DNA of 64,000 nucleotides, from positions 19,627-83,626 of the forward strand of contig JAHZLQ010000041.1 in the NCBI GenBank assembly GCA_022599775.1, in the 5' to 3' direction. Each line of letters begins with the position of its first letter. Position 1 is the stretch's first letter. Under the pieces are notes generated by a model. The model searched no databases, had not been told where the DNA came from, and was given only the letters and a program-made list of their open reading frames with translations. Positions 58,574 through 64,000 of this stretch are shown one piece after another. The stretch is from Gammaproteobacteria bacterium. Lineage in GTDB: Bacteria; Pseudomonadota; Gammaproteobacteria; Nevskiales; Nevskiaceae. The translations under genes were made by a program, and so were the position numbers.

Positions 58574-61500
58574 TCAGCCGCGGGTCGGCGCCTGCCTCGA
58601 ATCGTCGAGCACGACCCGCATGGCGGCGTCGCGCTCCTGTCGAGCCTGCGCCAGCGGCGATGCCTCACGGCGGCCCCTGCTCTGGGGCGCACTCGGGTTC
58701 GGTCGCGCCACATTGCGACGGCGCAACAGACCGGCAACACCAGCGAACAGCAGCCACATCCACCCCATGGCTCCACCGCCACCGCTTCCGCCGTTGCTGC
58801 CATTACCGCCCATGGCGTCACCGTCATCGCCGTCGCTGTCGCTGTCGCCGTCGCCGTCACCGTCACCGTCACCGTCACCGTCACCGTCATCACCAGTGTC
58901 ACCATCATCGTCATCGCCACCGGTGTCACCATCATCGTCGTCGTCATCGTCTGGCGGCATGACGGTGCACTCGCCTTCGTTGGCGCTGACGGCGAGGAAC
59001 GGTGGCTCGGCCGCGCCCGTCACGCTGACGTTGTCGACCGACCAGCCATAGTCGCCCACGAGCTCGTCCGTAACGACGCGGAAGCGCAGGCGCACGCTGC
59101 TTCCGGCCAGAGCGATTCCGAAATCCAGGCCTTCGGCCACCAGGCCTGCGCTGTCGAGCAGGCCGGCTGAAGTGCCGGTAAACCCTTCGCGGCCATCCAG
59201 GGCGTCGATTGCGCCGTTGTAGCCGGCACCGGTGAAGCTCCCGCCAGCATCGAGCACATCGGTCCACTCCCCGCCGTCTACGCTGATTTCAACCACGCCG
59301 CCGTCGTATCCGCCGCCAAAGCCCGGCAGTGGCAACGGTGACATGGGTTCGAACGAGTAGTAGTGCTCCCATGACATGGAAAATGCGGTCTCGGCCGGTA
59401 CGGAGAAGCTCGGCGTGATCAGGGAAAGATCCGATGCGGTTTCCTTGTCCGGCGCGAACCAGACCGTGCCGGAGCCGAGCAGCTCGTCCTCGTTCACCAG
59501 TTCCCACTGATCGGTGGTTCCTACGCTTTCGCGCGCCCAGTCCGGTTCGGACAGCACCGGATTTTCGAAATCGTCGCTGGTGGCGGTCCGCGCAATATCG
59601 GAATTCGCCAGCAGCACCACTTCGACCGGCTCGGGGTATTCGACGGCCGGATCCGGCGTGCCAGCCGGCGTCAGCGTCAATGTGATCGGCAACTCGATGA
59701 TCTCGCTCACCGACTCGGCCAGGCTCAGCTCGAGTTCGGCCGATACGGTCTCACCGACGTCACCGAGCTTGATCGTCAGCGTGTCGCTACCCAGGCTCAG
59801 CTCGGGCGCGGTGGTGCTGATGCCGATCTCGACGGAACTGCCCGGCTCGTAGCCGCCGTTGTTGAGCAGCGACACCTCGACGGTGGCGGTTTCGCCGGCA
59901 TCGAGTACACCGTCTCCGTCGCAATCATCATCCTTGAGCACGCCGAGTTCAGGCGCGCTGCCGACCAGGGCCACGTAGCTTTCGACAACACCGGCATGGT
60001 CACTGTCACTGCGCGGCGGCGATACGGCGTGGACGCCGATGCCGCGCTTGGCGAACGCGCGCGACGCCAGCGCGAAGTCCTTGAAGTCGGTGGCCATCGC
60101 CGCGGCCAGCACGCCGTCGCGCGCTTCGGTGAAGGTCGGCGAACTCGGCGTCATCTTCAGGCCGTCGATCAGGTAGCTGATCATTCGGTCACGACCGTCC
60201 TGGTAGCCATGTGCCTGCACCAGGGAGACGTAGACCTCCCACAGCATGTTGGCCCAAATCTCGCCGGCGTTATGGACTTCGGAATTGCTGGCGCCATCTT
60301 CACCGAACGAAACCTGACAGATTTCGGTCGGCAACTCGACACCATTCTCGATGTGCTTGAAGCTCAGGCAGTTGGTGCCGAGGTCCGCCGAATACGGAAT
60401 ACGGCGTATGCCGAAGTAATAGTCCGGGATCACATAGAAGCCGGTCGAATAGGCACCGAGCAGCTTGTCCGGGGTGGCGTCGTCCGCGCGCAGCGCGATC
60501 AGCAGCGACGCGAAATCGCCCCAGCCTTCGCCCATGCTGCCGCCCTGGTTGTTGCTGAGGCCGGAGCCGTCGTTGACCAGGCGGTTGCTGACGTAGTGGA
60601 AGAACTCGTGCGCGATGACCAGGTTATCGAGTGTGCCGTCCTCGTCGATCGCCGGATCGCGGCGGATGCTCATGGACACCGACTCGCCAGCGGCAAGCGC
60701 ATCCTTGATCTTCTGGCCATCGGCCTTGGTGATCATGATCGCCGGCAGGATGTAGAGCGGATCGGTGGAGATACCACCGATGTTGATCGGCAGATCGGCG
60801 TTGCCCATGGTGATCGGCGCGCCGTCGCCGCTATTGACCACGACCATGGCGGTCGCGCCGGACAGCGTGGCGAACTGTTCTTTGGTGGTGAAGCTGCAAT
60901 TGCCGCGATCGATCAGCGCGATCTTGCCAGCCATGCTCAACTGCGGCGGGGCGGGCAAAGTGGTGCCGGTGATGGGAACGGAGACGTCCAGACAGCCATC
61001 CGTCGGCTCACCCGCGACATCGGCGGCCAGCTCCACTGCGGTGGCCTCGATCTCGAACTCGCCTGGGCCGAATGAGGCTCCGGAGAACTTGATATCGCTC
61101 AATTCCGCCGCGAGCGCGTCCGGCGCGGTCACCTGCGCCAGGCCCGCGATCGGGCCGTCGAACAGGTACATCTGCATGCGCGGCGAACTGCCGTCGCCCG
61201 GCGTCAGCATGTTGGCGTTGTTGCGGCCGGAGTTGTCCTGGCCCTCGGCCTCGACCGGATCGCCATCGGCGCCGCCACGACCGTAGTTGTCGGTCTGCGC
61301 GTTGCCCGAGGCCTCATCGAAACCATACTGGTAAAACAGATCGTGCAGCCAGTTGTTGACGTAGAACAGGTTGACGATCGCCGCCTGCTGAACGTCGTCA
61401 CCGGACGGGTCCTCGTCGGCACCGATCGGATAGTCGAACATGCCGTCCGAGGTGGTCACGCCGAGCACATCACTGCCCGCGTTGTAGCCGTCCGGCGCTG

Positions 61501-62590
61501 CCAGGTCCAGATAAGCCAACGTATTGTTGCCCTCGGTGGTTGTGGCGCCGTCGGGCAGCCAGGGATCGACACCCTCGGGCAGCGTGCTGCTCAGAACCAC
61601 GTTCTGCTGCGGTGCGCTGACGCGCGGCAGGACGTCGCCCGGCATCGCCGGGGTCGGCAGATACTCGTTGCCCAACGGCCCATCGTACGGACGGAAGTCG
61701 CCGCCGCTGTCGGCGAAGGCGGTATAGCTGAAGTCGTTGGCGATGAGATTGTTGCGAAACAGAACAGCGCCGGTGTCGGCTGACACCACATAACCATAGC
61801 CGAATTGGCCGCGCCCCTGCGCGTTTTCGCCAATCACTTCCAGATAGAACGCCGGGACCAGTTCGCCGGCTTTCGCGAACCACACCGGCTTGCTGCGTGG
61901 TGCGCGCGTGAACCGCAGGCCGTCCGCCAGCGCCGGAATCGAGAACAGGCTGTAATCACCGCGGCTGGCCGTCTGTACGAGCGAGCCAAGTGACAGGCTG
62001 CTGCCGAGATCGCGCACCGCGCTGGCGATGGCCTGCGCAGCGTCCAGAGAGCCGCGCTTCGTCGCCACGGCATCGATGTCGACATCCGGTGCGAAGTATC
62101 CGGACGTGGCCACCGGCCGCCCCTCCCGATCCATCATCACGCTGATACGGCGGTTGAACACCTCGGTGCCGGCGACGCGCTGGCGGAAGCGCGCGATCAC
62201 CGGGCCGGTGCCGCGGTCGCTGATGTCGATCAGCTCCGCCGCGTCGATGTTGTCGCGGCTGAGTCCCAGCAGTGAAGCCTGTCGATACAGCAGCGCACGA
62301 GCACGGGATTCCGGCAAAGCGATCGCCTTGAGCGGGCCGACCGCGACCGGTGCGGCCCCCAGCGGCGCCCACAGGAACGACGGCGTGCCGAGCTGGGCGT
62401 CGATTTCACTGCGATAACCGCCACGATTGCGCACACTGCGCAGCGCGCGCTGAAGGCGCTGTGCGCTTGCGGCAGGCGCGGACGCGCCGATCAAGGAAGC
62501 GTCATAGTTCGGCAGTGCCGCGCTGGCGATGGCCGCATGCGACGCGGCAGCACACAAGCCGGCGGACAGCAGCAAAGTCCTGAAGTGCAT
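58574..62590 (-). CDS. Secreted M36 (fungalysin-like) zinc metalloprotease with PA insert and GlyGly-CTERM-like segment
   Basis: 1338 residues from ATG 62590 (GGGGA upstream). Signal peptide ends near ASHAAIASA. A propeptide (to about 350) precedes the M36 catalytic domain with zinc motif His661-EFF-His665 and GEGWGDFASLL carrying the third ligand. A protease-associated domain (about 545-640, KIALIDRGNCSFTTKEQFA) is inserted before it. Adhesion-type beta domains follow, then an Asp/Gly-repeat linker, a GlyGly-CTERM-like sorting segment (GGGGAMGWMWLLFAGVAG, then LLRRR) and, unusually, about 40 further residues. It should be exported and perhaps anchored or processed by a rhombosortase; none is in the window. 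Confidence 0.9.
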   Translation of the reverse strand: MHFRTLLLSAGLCAAASHAAIASAALPNYDASLIGASAPAASAQRLQRALRSVRNRGGYRSEIDAQLGTPSFLWAPLGAAPVAVGPLKAIALPESRARALLYRQASLLGLSRDNIDAAELIDISDRGTGPVIARFRQRVAGTEVFNRRISVMMDREGRPVATSGYFAPDVDIDAVATKRGSLDAAQAIASAVRDLGSSLSLGSLVQTASRGDYSLFSIPALADGLRFTRAPRSKPVWFAKAGELVPAFYLEVIGENAQGRGQFGYGYVVSADTGAVLFRNNLIANDFSYTAFADSGGDFRPYDGPLGNEYLPTPAMPGDVLPRVSAPQQNVVLSSTLPEGVDPWLPDGATTTEGNNTLAYLDLAAPDGYNAGSDVLGVTTSDGMFDYPIGADEDPSGDDVQQAAIVNLFYVNNWLHDLFYQYGFDEASGNAQTDNYGRGGADGDPVEAEGQDNSGRNNANMLTPGDGSSPRMQMYLFDGPIAGLAQVTAPDALAAELSDIKFSGASFGPGEFEIEATAVELAADVAGEPTDGCLDVSVPITGTTLPAPPQLSMAGKIALIDRGNCSFTTKEQFATLSGATAMVVVNSGDGAPITMGNADLPINIGGISTDPLYILPAIMITKADGQKIKDALAAGESVSMSIRRDPAIDEDGTLDNLVIAHEFFHYVSNRLVNDGSGLSNNQGGSMGEGWGDFASLLIALRADDATPDKLLGAYSTGFYVIPDYYFGIRRIPYSADLGTNCLSFKHIENGVELPTEICQVSFGEDGASNSEVHNAGEIWANMLWEVYVSLVQAHGYQDGRDRMISYLIDGLKMTPSSPTFTEARDGVLAAAMATDFKDFALASRAFAKRGIGVHAVSPPRSDSDHAGVVESYVALVGSAPELGVLKDDDCDGDGVLDAGETATVEVSLLNNGGYEPGSSVEIGISTTAPELSLGSDTLTIKLGDVGETVSAELELSLAESVSEIIELPITLTLTPAGTPDPAVEYPEPVEVVLLANSDIARTATSDDFENPVLSEPDWARESVGTTDQWELVNEDELLGSGTVWFAPDKETASDLSLITPSFSVPAETAFSMSWEHYYSFEPMSPLPLPGFGGGYDGGVVEISVDGGEWTDVLDAGGSFTGAGYNGAIDALDGREGFTGTSAGLLDSAGLVAEGLDFGIALAGSSVRLRFRVVTDELVGDYGWSVDNVSVTGAAEPPFLAVSANEGECTVMPPDDDDDDDGDTGGDDDDGDTGDDGDGDGDGDGDGDGDSDSDGDDGDAMGGNGSNGGSGGGGAMGWMWLLFAGVAGLLRRRNVARPNPSAPQSRGRREASPLAQARQERDAAMRVVLDDSRQAPTRG
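58832..58888 (-). repeat. Hexanucleotide tandem repeat encoding (Asp-Gly)n
   Basis: About nine 6-bp units (CCGTCA and close variants GCCGTC/GCTGTC on the plus strand) encode DGDGDGDGDGDG in the protease linker. Near-perfect units could slip and change linker length without frameshift. Confidence 0.8.
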
Positions 62591-62858
62591 TCGATATCCC
62601 CGAAAATCGGTCGAGAAGACATTTAGAGAGTGTGGTTGCCGAGCCACCACCTGCGCGTGGCTAGAACCAGATAGGTTCGTTATAGGCATTTTTGGCACCG
62701 TCGCACGCCCCGTCGAACGCGTCGCGACAATTGCCGACACGCCTTGCCCGAAATGTCCTACAAAACGATCGCATTGCCAGGTCGGGCTCCGCCACTTGCC
62801 AAAGGGCTCCACGGCGGCAATCATCCTCTGGTCGACCGCCAGCCGAAGCGCCCTGATC

Positions 62859-63239
62859 GTGTCTCCACGCCATGCGACGTCTTTGATGCTGCTCTGCTGT
62901 GCGCTCCGGGTCTATGCAGCGCCCGACGACACCGCAACACAGGCCAACAGTGGCGATGAAGCTCCGGTCGAACTCGAACCCTTGACTGTCTACCGCCGCA
63001 AGGACGCCTTTACCGAGTCGGACCGCAAACTTAGAGAGATGCAGGAATCTCTGCCCGCGCTGGCCACGGAAAACGGCTTGGGCGACGACCGCAGCCTCAG
63101 CCAGAAGGTCACGGAGTATGTGGTCGGAGGATTCCTGCCTGCCGAGCCCGCGAACCATGCGGACGATACACCCGAGGACCGCGCCCTGACCCAGGCACAT
63201 GGGCTGCAGGAGCAACAACGCGCCGCGCACCGGCCATAG
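62859..63239 (+). CDS. Small secreted hypothetical protein
   Basis: 126 residues from GTG 62859 (SPRHATSLMLLCCALRVYA signal peptide); an ATG at 62886 is an alternative. The mature part is acidic and charged (VELEPLTVYRRKDAFTESDRKLREMQESLPAL) with no known fold; LTVYRRKDAFTESDRKL resembles a family seen near other Xanthomonadales-type genes, recalled only loosely. It is divergent from the protease gene. Confidence 0.55.
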   Translation: MSPRHATSLMLLCCALRVYAAPDDTATQANSGDEAPVELEPLTVYRRKDAFTESDRKLREMQESLPALATENGLGDDRSLSQKVTEYVVGGFLPAEPANHADDTPEDRALTQAHGLQEQQRAAHRP

Positions 63240-63338
63240 CCGGCAGTCCAGGGGACGGTCAGCCGCCGCACGATCCGATTGCCGCCCTACAGCAAAGCGC
63301 TTAGCCTTGTGCCCCGCTTATCAAATGGGCTGTGCGCA

Positions 63339-63854
63339 GTGCAAATTGGTGATGTCATCCTGAGCAACCCGACCCTGTTCCGGCGTGTCATGTCGCTGTA
63401 TCCGCCCTATGTGGGAGCCGGTATCCGCGTCACTCGCGTCAGCGACAATTTCCGCGAGATCGATGTCGAGTTGCGTCTCGGAAAGCTCAACCGCAATGCC
63501 ATGGGCACGCACTTCGGCGGCAGTCTCTACGCAATGACCGATCCGTTTTATGCGCTGATGTACATCGCCAACCTGGGCCCGCGTTACAACATCTGGGACT
63601 ACGGCGCCAAGATCGAATTCAAGCGCCCCGGCACCGGCGTTGTGCACGCACAGTTCCGCCTCAGCAGCGAGGACATCGACCTCGCCCGCCAGAGCGCTCG
63701 AGATGGAACCAAGTATCTGCCGGTGCACCACATCGACATCTGCGACAGTCACCGCGAACGCGTGGCCGTGGTCGAAAAGCAGATCTATATCCGCAAGAAG
63801 CACCTCAAACCGACGCCGGTGCGCGCTACGGGCGGCAAGGTGGGCGTTGGTTAA
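63339..63854 (+). CDS. DUF4442 hotdog-fold protein (thioesterase-like)
   Basis: 171 residues from GTG 63339; the conserved part begins LFRRVMSLYPPYVGAGIRVTRVSDNFREIDVELRLGKLNRNAMGTHFGG. The hotdog core with NAMGTHFGGSLYAMTDPF is typical of DUF4442, thought to be acyl-CoA thioesterases. The longer frame from ATG 63279 adds 20 residues without family similarity. Substrate unknown. Confidence 0.82.
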   Translation: MQIGDVILSNPTLFRRVMSLYPPYVGAGIRVTRVSDNFREIDVELRLGKLNRNAMGTHFGGSLYAMTDPFYALMYIANLGPRYNIWDYGAKIEFKRPGTGVVHAQFRLSSEDIDLARQSARDGTKYLPVHHIDICDSHRERVAVVEKQIYIRKKHLKPTPVRATGGKVGVG

Positions 63855-63925
63855 CGTGAAAGAGAGCTGATTTTGGGCGCAGAGATGCCTGGCCTGCTGT
63901 GGCCATGGTGTTACCGAGGCAGGTT

Positions 63926-64000
63926 TCAGGGTGCTACGGGGAGCAATCCGTACTGAGTCAGGGCCTTGATCCAGCGGGGTGCATTGCGTTTGACGCTGAG
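63926..64000 (-). CDS. 3' end of an unidentified gene (cut by window edge)
   Basis: The last 75 bases read on the minus strand as 24 codons plus TGA (LSVKRNAPRWIKALTQYGLL then PVAP). Base composition and codon use look coding. Too short to name. Confidence 0.4.
   Translation of the reverse strand, partial: LSVKRNAPRWIKALTQYGLLPVAP

Noticed and set aside
58832..58888. Short tandem repeats considered as a CRISPR array
   Set aside because: 6-bp units without spacers inside an Asp-Gly coding linker.

Overview
The window looks like a chromosomal segment of a GC-rich gammaproteobacterium. Gene content (TrmJ/SuhB pair, SecDF-YajC, homodimeric AceE, NADP malic enzyme with a phosphotransacetylase domain, NhaD, TonB receptor) suggests the Nevskiales/Xanthomonadales neighbourhood; that placement is inference from gene content only. 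One tRNA gene and no rRNA were found. Coding density is high except in 33.4-37.0 kb.

Layout. 0-9.4 kb is housekeeping: a 2OG-Fe(II) oxygenase cut by the window edge, trmJ, suhB, a CNNM/CBS membrane protein, a cold-shock gene with a structured leader, yajC-secD-secF and a large acyl-CoA dehydrogenase. 9.4-17.0 kb holds a PII gene, an MFS transporter, the glutathione-dependent formaldehyde pair frmA-fghA, and ilvD divergent from a LysR regulator across a nested inverted repeat. 17.0-24.5 kb has a YdeP-type molybdopterin oxidoreductase translationally coupled to a small winged-helix protein and fdhD, then aceE and uvrB divergent across a perfect 16-bp hairpin. 24.5-33.4 kb is a sodium/proton block: NhaD, convergent with a nine-gene Mrp/Mbh-like operon (order E-F-G-A'-B-C-D) that carries two further antiporter-like subunits and a small membrane protein.

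33.75-37.0 kb is an integration hotspot at tRNA-Val(GAC). It has duplicated tRNA 3' pieces, a pair of about 100-nt hairpin-rich repeats lying inside tRNA fragments, a remnant of a tyrosine recombinase, an HTH/VbhA-like antitoxin with a possible non-canonical start, a BrnTA pair and a YefM-YoeB pair, each with a visible palindromic operator.

37.0-46.4 kb encodes a cation diffusion facilitator, glutaryl-CoA dehydrogenase, a giant thioester alpha-2-macroglobulin with a coupled membrane-anchored partner, and a ZIP-like transporter. 46.5-51.4 kb is the most interesting block: TonB receptor, exported cytochrome c5, Tat-exported FAD amine/amino-acid oxidase and a lipoprotein RidA, all on one strand. 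Together they read as a periplasmic amine-oxidising module in which the flavoenzyme passes electrons to cytochrome c and RidA hydrolyses the imine. 51.7-64 kb holds a sigma-54-type AAA+ protein without a DNA-binding domain, a lipoprotein neutral ceramidase, Hsp15, MaeB, a very large M36 (fungalysin) protease with an Asp-Gly repeat linker, a small secreted protein, a DUF4442 hotdog protein and the 3' end of one more gene.
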